From IMG/VR virus record IMGVR_UViG_3300032288_004815, positions 1 through 64,000 of that record: a stretch of DNA of 64,000 nucleotides; one strand, written 5' to 3'. The DNA comes from a virus. Shown here one piece after another: positions 1-6,645 of the stretch. Made by a program: the position numbers and the translations under genes. The notes below the pieces were generated by a model, which saw only the letters and a list, made by a program, of their open reading frames with translations, searched no databases and was not told the DNA's origin. The first letter of the stretch is position 1; each line of letters starts with the position of its first letter.

Positions 1-1
1 A

Positions 2-184
2 ACACAGGACGCTAGTAAAAATATTTTCCCAGTGGGTATAATAATCGGTGGAGAAGAACTGCACAACAATCATCATTTGAATCCTGCCAGTGTAAAACTC
101 AGTAAAAAATGGTTTGAATTTGATATTGGGTGGTTTTGGTTGTCGGTGTTGCGTTTTTGCAACTTAGCCAAACTTAATAGATAA
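2..184 (+). CDS. Fatty-acid (acyl-CoA/acyl-lipid) desaturase, C-terminal part
   Basis: Only the last 60 codons lie in the window; the gene runs in from the left edge. The reading frame carries GEELHNNHH, the third histidine box (HxxHH) of membrane delta-9-type desaturases. It is followed by a WFEFD segment and an aromatic stretch, the usual C-terminal order after that box. Enzymes of this family bind a di-iron centre through three His boxes and put a double bond into acyl chains in the membrane. The first two boxes cannot be seen. A tight run of phage genes follows, so a phage-borne lipid-modifying gene is inferred. Family call fairly sure, substrate unknown. Confidence 0.72.
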   Translation, partial: TQDASKNIFPVGIIIGGEELHNNHHLNPASVKLSKKWFEFDIGWFWLSVLRFCNLAKLNR

Positions 185-227
185 TATAATAAATAACGGT
201 TTTCCCAAATTTTCTTCTAAAAAATTC

Positions 228-256
228 TTGCATTTAATTACCAATTGTGCTATAAT
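228..256 (+). promoter_or_regulatory. Sigma70-type promoter, extended -10
   Basis: TTGCAT at 228-233, 17-bp spacer, TATAAT at 251-256 with TGC just before the -10. It points at the SWIM gene starting at 285. The spacer resembles those at 9852 and 15276 (ATTACnAATT-like core), suggesting one family of early promoters read by host RNA polymerase. Confidence 0.75.
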
Positions 257-284
257 ATGGTTATAGCAACAAGTTTTTTCAGCA

Positions 285-632
285 ATGAAATTCTATCAAG
301 AAACCACCAAGTATGATGGTAACTATGCCAATGGCATTTATCTTTTGGACGACCGAAAGACTTTGATGTATGCTTATGTGTCCCCCGGAACCAAAACTCC
401 CAAAGAATTTAAATCACCAATCAGAATTGACACCAGGGGAAGAACATTTATAGAAGTTAAAAACACTTGGAATTTTAAAATTTCCAAAGAAGTCACCGTG
501 AATCCTCGCTGGGAAGTTAAAGGCAGCAAAGGGGATGTTTATGTTGTGGAGCAAACAGAACAAGGGCTAACTTGTAGTTGCACAGGATTTAAATTTAGGG
601 GTAACTGCAAGCATTTATCTATGATTCCGTGA
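285..632 (+). CDS. SWIM zinc-finger phage protein
   Basis: The protein has 115 residues. Near the C-terminus Cys97, Cys99, Cys108 and His110 form CxCx8CxH, the SWIM zinc-finger pattern, which is used for DNA or protein binding in several families. The first 95 residues look like a mixed beta region without a motif I recognise. The gene is first after a strong sigma70-like promoter, so early expression is inferred. I see no good Shine-Dalgarno sequence in front of the ATG. Its role is unknown; small SWIM proteins are common in large marine and freshwater phages. Confidence 0.7.
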   Translation: MKFYQETTKYDGNYANGIYLLDDRKTLMYAYVSPGTKTPKEFKSPIRIDTRGRTFIEVKNTWNFKISKEVTVNPRWEVKGSKGDVYVVEQTEQGLTCSCTGFKFRGNCKHLSMIP

Positions 633-651
633 TAAATAATTTAAACGGGAT
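624..651 (+). promoter_or_regulatory. Late promoter motif in hairpin loop
   Basis: Arms 624-630 (ATTCCGT) and 645-651 (ACGGGAT) pair over 7 bp with one G-T wobble. The 14-nt loop holds GATAAATA (631-638), a T4-type late -10. A late start about six bases after the motif would drop the 5' arm and free the sequence before the ATG at 659. Confidence 0.45.
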
Positions 652-658
652 AATTCAA

Positions 659-1048
659 ATGCCTTATAAAATCACCAGTACTACAACAAAACCAAATCTT
701 TCTGTGCCAAATTTTGATGTTTGGTTAACTACAGTGCCTCAGTCTGTACTTGATCCTTTCCCCGATGCTGCTGGCAAAACACCAGCACAGGTAATTGATG
801 AATCTGTAGCGCAATTAGATGATACAGCAAAAGGCTTTATCAGCCAAGGAGCTGTGCCTGACCAAGACGATCTAGTATGGACTTGGGAAAGTGTTTGGGT
901 TGACAAAGCAGCTTGGACTAATGCAGCAGCAAAAAGTTCTTATATAGATGGCAATGCAAATGTTGGACGAACCGCAGGTAGTTTTCTTAGACAGTTATAC
1001 ATGACAGAAAACAACATTACAGTTACCACTTTCGAATCGAACATTTGA
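659..1048 (+). CDS. Hypothetical phage protein, possibly virion-associated
   Basis: 129 residues beginning MPYKITSTT. I chose ATG 659 over GTG 629 because 629 overlaps the SWIM stop and lies inside the hairpin, while 659 follows the late promoter motif at a normal distance. The protein is acidic, rich in Ala, Thr, Asp and Trp, without Cys or a signal peptide. No family recognised. A late promoter in front suggests a structural or late role, but that is inference only. Confidence 0.55.
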   Translation: MPYKITSTTTKPNLSVPNFDVWLTTVPQSVLDPFPDAAGKTPAQVIDESVAQLDDTAKGFISQGAVPDQDDLVWTWESVWVDKAAWTNAAAKSSYIDGNANVGRTAGSFLRQLYMTENNITVTTFESNI

Positions 1049-1068
1049 CAAAAAAAACATTCACTGCT

Positions 1069-1104
1069 AAAATAACATTGTGTCCAATAAATCAATGTTA
1101 TTTT
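1069..1104 (+). promoter_or_regulatory. 12-bp hairpin ending one base before the ligase ATG
   Basis: Perfect arms 1069-1080 and 1093-1104 with a 12-nt loop and a T-run at the 3' side. It could end upstream transcription like a rho-independent terminator, or hide the start of the ligase gene. Spanning the loop and the first base of the 3' arm is AATAAATC, one base off the late -10 motif. Confidence 0.55.
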
Positions 1105-1105
1105 T

Positions 1106-2425
1106 ATGACCGATCCTTGTTTTCAAGTAATTCGTGACCTAGAGCGTCACAGCAGCAGGCTCAACAAAGAGGCAATCATTCTTGCTCAGGCCCAGCAGGA
1201 AAATAATGAATTTTTTGAGGGTTGCAGACTAGCACTGGACAGCACTGTGACCTTTGGTCTTAAACAAATACCGGAGAAAAAAGATGCGGATGGTGCTGGT
1301 TTATCTTGGAATAGTTTTACTGTCATTGTCGCTGGTTTGGTTAATCGCCAACTCACCGGTAACCTTGCAAGGGATACAGTTGTTGAAATGATGCAATCAG
1401 CCACCAAGGCTGAGTGGAATGACTGGTATCGCAGAATTCTTATCAAAGATCTGCGTTGCGGTGTCAGCGAAAAAACCATTAATAATGTAGTGGCAAAACA
1501 ATACAAACATTATCAAGTGCCTGTGTTCAGTTGTCAGCTGGCTCATGACAGCCAAAATCATGAATCTAAGGTAACTGGCACAAAAAGAATCGAAGTAAAG
1601 TTGGATGGTGTTAGAGTAATTACTATTGTTTATCCTGATGGCCGTGTGGACCAGTTTAGCCGCAACGGCAAAGAACTGGTCAACTTTGAACACATAAAAC
1701 AACAGTTAAGTTTGAATGCCAGTACTTTTAAAGAACCTATGGTACTAGACGGCGAAGTAATGAGCAGTAGTTTTCAAGACTTGATGAAACAAGTGCATCG
1801 TAAAAGCAATGTCAAAGCCAACGATGCTGTGCTTTGGTTGTTTGATATCTTGCCTTTAAAAGATTTTGAGCAAGGTCTTTGCAAACTCAAACAACGGGAT
1901 CGCAGTGCTTGGCTTAACAGTTGGTATGACAGTAATCTAATTCGCAGCATGGCTAATGTGAGGTGTTTGGATCACGCTGAAGTGGACCTTGACACTGACG
2001 ATGGACAAAGGTTATATGCCATGTATAACAAAAGTGCCATTGAAAACGGCTACGAAGGTATCATGCTCAAAGACTTGAATGCGCCTTATGAATGTAAACG
2101 CACCGCCAGTTGGTTGAAACAAAAACCATTTATCGAAGTGTCTTTGGCCGTAACAGCAGTAGAAGAAGGCACAGGAAGAAATCAGGGTAAACTAGGAGCA
2201 TTTATTTGCGAAGGCAAAGATGACGGAAAAAACATTCGTGTTAATGTAGGCAGTGGCTTTACTGACAGTGACCGTGATAGTTATTGGTCTGCTAAATCTA
2301 AAGTTATCGGACAAATTGTGGAAGTCCGTGCTGATGCAGTTACACAAAATCAGGATGGCAGTTATTCGTTGCGTTTTCCGCGTTTCCTCAAATTCCGTGG
2401 CTTTGAAGTGGGCGAGAAAATTTAA
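1106..2425 (+). CDS. ATP-dependent DNA ligase
   Basis: 439 residues, close to the size of T4 gp30 (487). The adenylation motif I is EVKLDGVR with the nucleotidyl-accepting lysine at about residue 165. DGEVMSS (motif III-like), EGIMLKD (motif IV-like) and WLKQKP (motif V-like) follow in the normal order, then an OB-fold region. It seals nicks in double-stranded DNA during phage replication and repair. The ATG sits directly behind a 12-bp hairpin and has no visible Shine-Dalgarno sequence, so translation may be gated by that structure. The next gene starts two bases after the stop. Confidence 0.93.
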   Translation: MTDPCFQVIRDLERHSSRLNKEAIILAQAQQENNEFFEGCRLALDSTVTFGLKQIPEKKDADGAGLSWNSFTVIVAGLVNRQLTGNLARDTVVEMMQSATKAEWNDWYRRILIKDLRCGVSEKTINNVVAKQYKHYQVPVFSCQLAHDSQNHESKVTGTKRIEVKLDGVRVITIVYPDGRVDQFSRNGKELVNFEHIKQQLSLNASTFKEPMVLDGEVMSSSFQDLMKQVHRKSNVKANDAVLWLFDILPLKDFEQGLCKLKQRDRSAWLNSWYDSNLIRSMANVRCLDHAEVDLDTDDGQRLYAMYNKSAIENGYEGIMLKDLNAPYECKRTASWLKQKPFIEVSLAVTAVEEGTGRNQGKLGAFICEGKDDGKNIRVNVGSGFTDSDRDSYWSAKSKVIGQIVEVRADAVTQNQDGSYSLRFPRFLKFRGFEVGEKI

Positions 2426-2426
2426 C

Positions 2427-2660
2427 ATGGAAAAACAAGCAATTAAAGAACTAATGTACGGTGGCATTAACGAACTTTTGCAGAACCGTCGATTCTACTA
2501 TCAAAGTAGCGTTGGTAAAAATTACGATCACTGGACCGACGAAGGTAAAAGTGCTATAACAGAGTTTGTAAACCAAATTTCACATCTCATATTAGATGCG
2601 GAGGCAGTTGAGTTTGATCGGCGTGCTAAACAACAAACTTTTCAAGCATTAAAATCATAG
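2427..2660 (+). CDS. Small conserved phage protein
   Basis: 77 residues, beginning MEKQAIKELMYGGINE. The ATG lies two bases after the ligase stop; longer in-frame starts would run inside the ligase gene and are not credible. Mostly helical, polar, with no Cys motif. I do not recognise the family. Co-transcription with the ligase is likely from the spacing. Confidence 0.6.
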   Translation: MEKQAIKELMYGGINELLQNRRFYYQSSVGKNYDHWTDEGKSAITEFVNQISHLILDAEAVEFDRRAKQQTFQALKS

Positions 2661-2664
2661 GGTC

Positions 2665-2693
2665 TTGATTTTAAATTCACAACACTGTATAAT
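2665..2693 (+). promoter_or_regulatory. Sigma70-type promoter
   Basis: TTGATT at 2665-2670, 17-bp spacer, TATAAT at 2688-2693. It sits in the short gap before the gene at 2724 and probably drives the run of overlapping small genes from 2724 to about 5927. Confidence 0.72.
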
Positions 2694-2723
2694 TGCACTA
2701 ACTTTTCTTAATGGAGAAATTAC

Positions 2724-3236
2724 ATGCTGACTCTTAAAGAATGGATGGAAGTGATTGACTATCGCATCACTGAAGGCAGTGATTACTGTTGGACTTGCTT
2801 TGGCAACAAGCCTTATACTTTATCCTCATGGAACGGAGATCATGATGGATACAGTTTCAATATTACATTTGATACTGGAACTCAAGAAGTCTATATGGTT
2901 GAGAGCTGTGACTACAAACACAACAGAGCATATCGTTTAATTAATCCCGATTGGGTAAAAGCTTATAACGATTATGCTGATCGTGAAAATCCAGAATACA
3001 AAAATGTTGCCTGGGACAATGTCGACTATGTTGATCTTGAAGTTGATGACGATTGGATCCAGAAAGCTTTAGCCATTAAAGCAGGCGAAAACTACGACAC
3101 TCGTGTCAGCGTTCCAGTTGACTTTACCGATGAAGAACTATTTAAGTACATGAAAATGGCACATGAACACGATATGTCTTTGAATCAGTTCATAGAACAG
3201 GCTCTGCGTAAAGTCATTGAGCAGGAGGTACAATGA
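2724..3236 (+). CDS. Hypothetical phage protein with C-terminal helical tail
   Basis: 170 residues, acidic and rich in Asp, Tyr and Trp. The last 40 residues (FTDEELFKYMKMAHEHDMSL onward) look like a ribbon-helix-helix or CopG-type helical segment, as in small DNA-binding or antitoxin proteins; this is only a resemblance. ATG 2724 follows GGAGAA at a good distance. It is first in an early operon and overlaps the next gene by ATGA. Confidence 0.6.
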   Translation: MLTLKEWMEVIDYRITEGSDYCWTCFGNKPYTLSSWNGDHDGYSFNITFDTGTQEVYMVESCDYKHNRAYRLINPDWVKAYNDYADRENPEYKNVAWDNVDYVDLEVDDDWIQKALAIKAGENYDTRVSVPVDFTDEELFKYMKMAHEHDMSLNQFIEQALRKVIEQEVQ

Positions 3237-3475
3237 CAGATCCTATGCGTGAAGCATTTGAGACTATTACATATTTGACATTGAATATTGCGGGTAGTTG
3301 TACAGGTCATGGTCTACGCCGTAAGCTCAATGGAGAGTATGTCAGTGACCTATTAGAAGATCATTGGAATACTTTTCAAGAAGGCTGGGAAGAAGCTGTT
3401 AAATATCTACAGAATAATCAAAACGATAATTATACCGACATTGTCAGCAACGGCGGTATGGACCCAAGAAATTAA
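3233..3475 (+). CDS. Hypothetical small phage protein
   Basis: 80 residues (MTDPMREAFETI...). Starts in an ATGA overlap with the gene before, so the two are translationally coupled. Contains a short SCTGHGLRRK segment and many acidic and Trp residues. No family recognised. Confidence 0.5.
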   Translation: MTDPMREAFETITYLTLNIAGSCTGHGLRRKLNGEYVSDLLEDHWNTFQEGWEEAVKYLQNNQNDNYTDIVSNGGMDPRN

Positions 3476-3476
3476 A

Positions 3477-3851
3477 ATGAAAGTACAAGAGGATCAGTTT
3501 ATATATGAGTGGTTCAGCGGCACCGGCAAAGGAGGACAGCACCGTAACAAGCATCAAAATTGTTGTCGCTGTATACATGAACCAACTGGTATTACCGCCA
3601 ACGGCACAAACAGTCGTAGCCGCGAAGACAACCGGCGGCAAGCCTATATCACTTGTTTAAGCAGAGTCCAAGCGTACTTTCACAAAGACAAAGAAAGGAA
3701 TCTTGCTGGTAATGAACGGATCAGAACTTATCACGAACCTGACAATAGAGTGGTGGATCATGCCAGCAATTATGTTGACACCTATACTAATGTAGTCATA
3801 AAAGGTGATATGGAAAAGGTAATTGAACAACGAGCAAAAGCAGTTAGATAA
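3477..3851 (+). CDS. Peptide chain release factor-like protein (GGQ domain only)
   Basis: 124 residues from ATG 3477. SGTGKGGQHRNK holds the universal GGQ motif at residues 19-21, which triggers peptidyl-tRNA hydrolysis on the ribosome. It is followed by the conserved region GITANGTNSRSREDN. The protein lacks the codon-recognition domains 2 and 4 of RF1/RF2, so it is like the stand-alone ArfB/PrfH class. Inferred role: releasing stalled ribosomes or assisting termination during infection. The tail is less basic than the ArfB tail that enters the mRNA channel. Stop overlaps the next start (TAATG). Confidence 0.85.
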   Translation: MKVQEDQFIYEWFSGTGKGGQHRNKHQNCCRCIHEPTGITANGTNSRSREDNRRQAYITCLSRVQAYFHKDKERNLAGNERIRTYHEPDNRVVDHASNYVDTYTNVVIKGDMEKVIEQRAKAVR

Positions 3852-4060
3852 TGAAAGAAGAACGCGAACATATTGGCTATATCGAGCGCGAAGAAGGGTT
3901 TTACAAACTCTATGCTCCGCTGAAAGGTTCTATTGTGACTCATGCTTTCATTCTCTGTAAGTATTGCAACGGTGCCATCTATCACTGCATGGGTCCAAAA
4001 TATGATGCAGTATGTAAGCCCTGTTTTGAAAGTGCTGAACGGCGTGAAGGATATCTATGA
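3851..4060 (+). CDS. Small putative zinc-ribbon protein
   Basis: 69 residues with two CxxC pairs, CKYC near residue 36 and CKPC near residue 57, spaced as in a zinc ribbon. Overlaps both neighbours by 1-4 bases, so it belongs to the early operon. Zinc binding is inferred from the cysteines alone; function unknown. Confidence 0.58.
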   Translation: MKEEREHIGYIEREEGFYKLYAPLKGSIVTHAFILCKYCNGAIYHCMGPKYDAVCKPCFESAERREGYL

Positions 4061-4269
4061 ATGAACAAATTATACAGGATTTAGTAATTAAGGCAAGAGA
4101 ACTTGCTGTTAGCGCTACGCCTGACAATGGAAAGTGTTTTGACTTAGATGTATTCCACAATAAATTTGCTGAGTTGATTGTTAGGAAATGTATAAAACTT
4201 TGTGACCAGGTTGATATAGTGGGCGCTGACGAATGTATTGATAATGTTCGAAATTATTTTGGGGTCTAA
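4057..4269 (+). CDS. Small phage protein of the KFAELIV family, copy 1
   Basis: 70 residues starting MNEQI and carrying KFAELIVRKC followed by a C-terminal NYFGV. The same layout (MNE[QR]I start, [KR]FA[EK]LIV core) recurs at 4433 and 25542, so these are paralogues. Such proteins are common in T4-like marine phages, often in many copies; no function is known to me. ATGA overlap with the gene before. Confidence 0.62.
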   Translation: MNEQIIQDLVIKARELAVSATPDNGKCFDLDVFHNKFAELIVRKCIKLCDQVDIVGADECIDNVRNYFGV

Positions 4270-4271
4270 AA

Positions 4272-4433
4272 ATGAAAGAAATTGATATTGAACAATACTG
4301 CGATGGCTGGACCGTCAAAGTTGATGGAATAAGTTTTAGTTGGAACCATAATGATGAAGACATGGGAACTGAGGGTATCAAAGCACTGTTAGAATATCTC
4401 GGGCATGATGTAGAGATTGAGGAATGTTACTAA
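4272..4433 (+). CDS. Hypothetical protein, 53 aa
   Basis: Short frame (MKEIDIEQYCDGW...) filling the gap between two coupled genes, two bases after one stop and sharing TAATG with the next start. Acidic (net negative), single Cys near each end. Supported by spacing and uninterrupted frame only. Confidence 0.5.
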   Translation: MKEIDIEQYCDGWTVKVDGISFSWNHNDEDMGTEGIKALLEYLGHDVEIEECY

Positions 4434-4690
4434 TGAACGAACGAATTAAAAAACTCTATAACCAATCGCTTGAGGAAAAGTATCAATATGGTGGAAGTGA
4501 TGCTAAACCTGGCGAGATGTATAGCAATTATATAACGGTGTTGAATCCTGAAAAGTTCGCCAAGTTGATTGTAGAGGAATGTAGGACGGTTGTAACTGAG
4601 GTGTATCGTAAGACTCCTTTAGAATTATGTGGTCCTTTGCTTACAGCCGATGAAAAGATTGAAGAACATTTTTACGGAGTTGAAGAATGA
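4433..4690 (+). CDS. Small phage protein of the KFAELIV family, copy 2
   Basis: 85 residues from ATG 4433 (the upstream ATG 4424 would overlap the previous gene more). It shares the MNERIKKL start and KFAKLIVEEC core with the genes at 4057 and 25542 and ends in EEHFYGVEE, like the NYFGV end of copy 1. Function unknown. Confidence 0.6.
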   Translation: MNERIKKLYNQSLEEKYQYGGSDAKPGEMYSNYITVLNPEKFAKLIVEECRTVVTEVYRKTPLELCGPLLTADEKIEEHFYGVEE

Positions 4691-4860
4691 GAGATAAAAT
4701 TTTTGAATGGTTAGGACGCAATCAACAAAAGATTGCTTATATTGGTGGAACCTGTGGGCTGCTGGCAGCTTTAGGTTACGCATTGCAAGGCAATTATGGT
4801 TTTGCAGCACTTTGGGCAGTTGTTGGCGGTATGATATTTATTGACACCCGAAGGCTGTAA
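4687..4860 (+). CDS. Small membrane protein, 57 aa
   Basis: Two hydrophobic stretches can be seen, around residues 16-31 (IAYIGGTCGLLAAL) and 36-51 (YGFAALWAVVGGMIF). This fits a small two-pass inner-membrane protein with short polar ends. ATGA overlap with the gene before. It lies just upstream of psiE, another membrane gene; a joint role is speculative. Confidence 0.55.
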   Translation: MRDKIFEWLGRNQQKIAYIGGTCGLLAALGYALQGNYGFAALWAVVGGMIFIDTRRL

Positions 4861-4882
4861 ATTAAACTGCAATGAGATATGC

Positions 4883-5302
4883 ATGATTCAAAAAATTAAA
4901 AATGTAGATACACTAGGCAATGCTTTGGTCAGTATATTTCATAAACTGGCCTTATTTGGTATCGGAGCAGCCACCGTCTGGGCCGCAGCATGGGAGTTCA
5001 ATGAATTACTGCAAAAACATCATGCCTCGGTCAGTGATCTATTGTTGTTGTTCATTTATCTAGAAATTGGTGCCATGGTTGGTATCTATTTCAAGACCAA
5101 TCATATGCCAGTTAGATTTTTGCTGTACATTGCAATTACGGCACTAACTCGTCACATGGTGGATATCATGAGTCACTTGCCCATTAATATCCTGGAGATG
5201 TTAGCAGTGGCAGGGTCAACATTTGTTATTGCCGTAAGTGTGCTTATTGTGCGATATACCAGTGCTCGATTCCCCAGTGACCGCAAGGACGATGTTGTAT
5301 AA
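4883..5302 (+). CDS. psiE: PsiE-family phosphate-starvation-inducible membrane protein
   Basis: 139 residues, the same size as E. coli PsiE (136). Four hydrophobic segments are visible. The diagnostic middle part with LLLFIYLEIGAMVGIYFK and YIAITALTRHMV matches the PsiE pattern of YF.YxExxAxxxxYF followed by YIGITAxxR. I took ATG 4883 rather than TTG 4841, which lies in the preceding gene. PsiE is induced by phosphate starvation in enterobacteria; its molecular function is not known. With PhoH at 31909, this phage carries two genes of phosphate-linked families. Confidence 0.8.
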   Translation: MIQKIKNVDTLGNALVSIFHKLALFGIGAATVWAAAWEFNELLQKHHASVSDLLLLFIYLEIGAMVGIYFKTNHMPVRFLLYIAITALTRHMVDIMSHLPINILEMLAVAGSTFVIAVSVLIVRYTSARFPSDRKDDVV

Positions 5303-5927
5303 GATATTATCCAAAATACTGACAAACAGCATGACACCAATTGTAAATCAAAACATAACAATTACAGGCACTACCAGAGGGATTGGTAAATGCTTGTTGC
5401 ATCGTTTAGAATCTGCAAATCGAATAATTGAATTAAATCGGCCCGAATTCAATTTAGAAAAAATCCAAGACATGCAAAATATCAGTTTTAAGTACACAGA
5501 TATTTTGATATTAAATGCTGGATCTTTGGGCATTGGAAAATGTCTATTCAGTGAACACTATCAAGAAGACTGGATTCGGATCATTCAAGCAAATTTAGTT
5601 GGCAATTTATTTTTAATTCAAAAATATATAAGACAACGAGATTCGGGTTTGATAGTAGTTCTAAGCAGTATGCGAGCAGCAAAATTTACCGACGACGCAT
5701 TGGTTTACAGTGCAGCTAAAACAGCACTTAGCATGTCTGTAAGAAATTTGCGTTTAGAACTGAAAAAACAAAATAAAAACATAAGGCTGTTAGATGTAAA
5801 ACCAAGTTTTACCAAGGCAGACTCAAGCCCTGATCCACAAGATAGAAAAGTTTCTACTTATGATCAAGTAGCAGATGGCATTGTTGCTGCTATGACTAAC
5901 AGTCAAATTGAAGAATTACGATTTTAA
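5292..5927 (+). CDS. Short-chain dehydrogenase/reductase
   Basis: About 211 residues. TGTTRGIG (residues 25-32) is the Rossmann glycine motif for NAD(P), NAG lies in the middle, and YSAAK is the catalytic YxxxK, with SS(M) in the place of the active-site Ser. ATG 5292 has AAGGA just upstream but overlaps psiE by 11 bases; ATG 5331 would still keep the whole fold. Substrate unknown; the family includes 3-oxoacyl-ACP reductases and sugar reductases. The C-terminus is somewhat shorter than the usual 250 residues. Confidence 0.85.
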   Translation: MLYKILSKILTNSMTPIVNQNITITGTTRGIGKCLLHRLESANRIIELNRPEFNLEKIQDMQNISFKYTDILILNAGSLGIGKCLFSEHYQEDWIRIIQANLVGNLFLIQKYIRQRDSGLIVVLSSMRAAKFTDDALVYSAAKTALSMSVRNLRLELKKQNKNIRLLDVKPSFTKADSSPDPQDRKVSTYDQVADGIVAAMTNSQIEELRF

Positions 5928-5948
5928 ATAAACTTGGAGAGTCATAAT

Positions 5949-6236
5949 ATGTTACCCGATAATTGGACAGAATTAACAGTGGACCAACGCAACGGTTGGC
6001 TGCGACAGGCTCTTAAGGATGATCTTAACATTACATTTACTAAAGTAGACGGAACCCAAAGATCCATGCCCTGTACTCTAAGAGCTGAAGCACTGCCACC
6101 GCAGACTTTAACAGAGCATCACAAAACTCGTGTGTTCAAACCTGAAACACTGTCGGTTTGGTGTTTGGACAAAAAAGAATGGCGCAGCTTTCGAGTCATG
6201 AATGTTATTTCGGTTAAGAAACTTGATACAGTATAA
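5949..6236 (+). CDS. WYL_2 (former DUF2693) family protein
   Basis: 95 residues. VTF-like start ITFTKVDGTQRSMPCTL and the C-terminal VWCLDKKEWRSFRVMNVI match the pattern of the phage WYL_2/Sm-like SH3 barrel family, seen in many T4-like phages. Start at ATG 5949, behind GGAGAG; TTG 5934 is rejected because the ribosome site would be inside the gene. Probably a small nucleic-acid- or ligand-binding barrel; exact role unknown. Confidence 0.72.
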   Translation: MLPDNWTELTVDQRNGWLRQALKDDLNITFTKVDGTQRSMPCTLRAEALPPQTLTEHHKTRVFKPETLSVWCLDKKEWRSFRVMNVISVKKLDTV

Positions 6237-6245
6237 CCAATAAAA

Positions 6246-6274
6246 TTGACCCCTTGGTATTTTTTGCTTATAAT
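6246..6274 (+). promoter_or_regulatory. Sigma70-type promoter
   Basis: TTGACC at 6246-6251, 17-bp spacer, TATAAT at 6269-6274. Drives the single HTH gene at 6322, which has its own terminator downstream, making a one-gene unit. Confidence 0.78.
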
Positions 6275-6321
6275 AGACCGTAACTGCTAGTAAGCAGTAA
6301 CTTTTAAAAGGAAATTAAATT

Positions 6322-6582
6322 ATGTTTACAAAAGAATCTAAAACTCAACGCCTTCTAAATGCTTTGCAAAATGGTGAAGCAATGACCGCTAGCCAAATCA
6401 GCAAGCGTTTCAGCATTGGCAATCCCCGTGCTGAAGTCAGCCGCATTCGTCACGCTGGCTTTGCCGTTTACGCTAATCAGCGTAAAGCTGGCAACGGTGT
6501 TCGCGTTACCGAGTATCGTTTGGGCAAGCCCAGCCGTGCTCTTGTAGCTGCTGGCTACCGTGCAATGGCTCTAGGCCTGTGA
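6322..6582 (+). CDS. Helix-turn-helix DNA-binding protein
   Basis: 86 residues. The core MTASQISKRFSIGNPRAEVS reads as a helix-turn-helix, followed by RIRHAGFAVYANQR, a winged-helix-like hairpin, and a basic tail with YRLGKPSRALVAAGYRAM. The gene is a closed unit: strong promoter, AAGGAA ribosome site, and UUCG-loop terminator. Its codons (CGT, GGC, GCT) are richer in G+C than those of its neighbours, as in highly expressed genes. It may be an abundant regulator or DNA-coating protein made early. Known small HTH proteins of this type occur in other marine T4-like phages. Confidence 0.78.
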   Translation: MFTKESKTQRLLNALQNGEAMTASQISKRFSIGNPRAEVSRIRHAGFAVYANQRKAGNGVRVTEYRLGKPSRALVAAGYRAMALGL

Positions 6583-6600
6583 TACTGTAAGTATCTTCAA

Positions 6601-6624
6601 AAAGGCACTTCGGTGCCTTTTTTT
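6601..6624 (+). terminator. Rho-independent terminator, UUCG loop
   Basis: AAAGGCAC (6601-6608), TTCG loop, GTGCCTTT (6613-6620), then a T-run. Closes the HTH gene unit. Confidence 0.9.
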
Positions 6625-6628
6625 ATTC

Positions 6629-6636
6629 AATAAATA
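6629..6636 (+). promoter_or_regulatory. Possible late promoter motif
   Basis: AATAAATA ten bases before the ATG of the phosphoesterase gene. The short distance would give an almost leaderless transcript, so confidence is low. Confidence 0.3.
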
Positions 6637-6645
6637 GATTATTCT

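Noticed and set aside
1186-1702. Two minus-strand frames inside the ligase gene
   Set aside because: Shadows of the ligase reading frame with no recognisable domain or signals.
2253-2426. N-terminal extension of the protein at 2427
   Set aside because: It would lie wholly within the ligase gene in another frame; ATG 2427 is two bases after the ligase stop.
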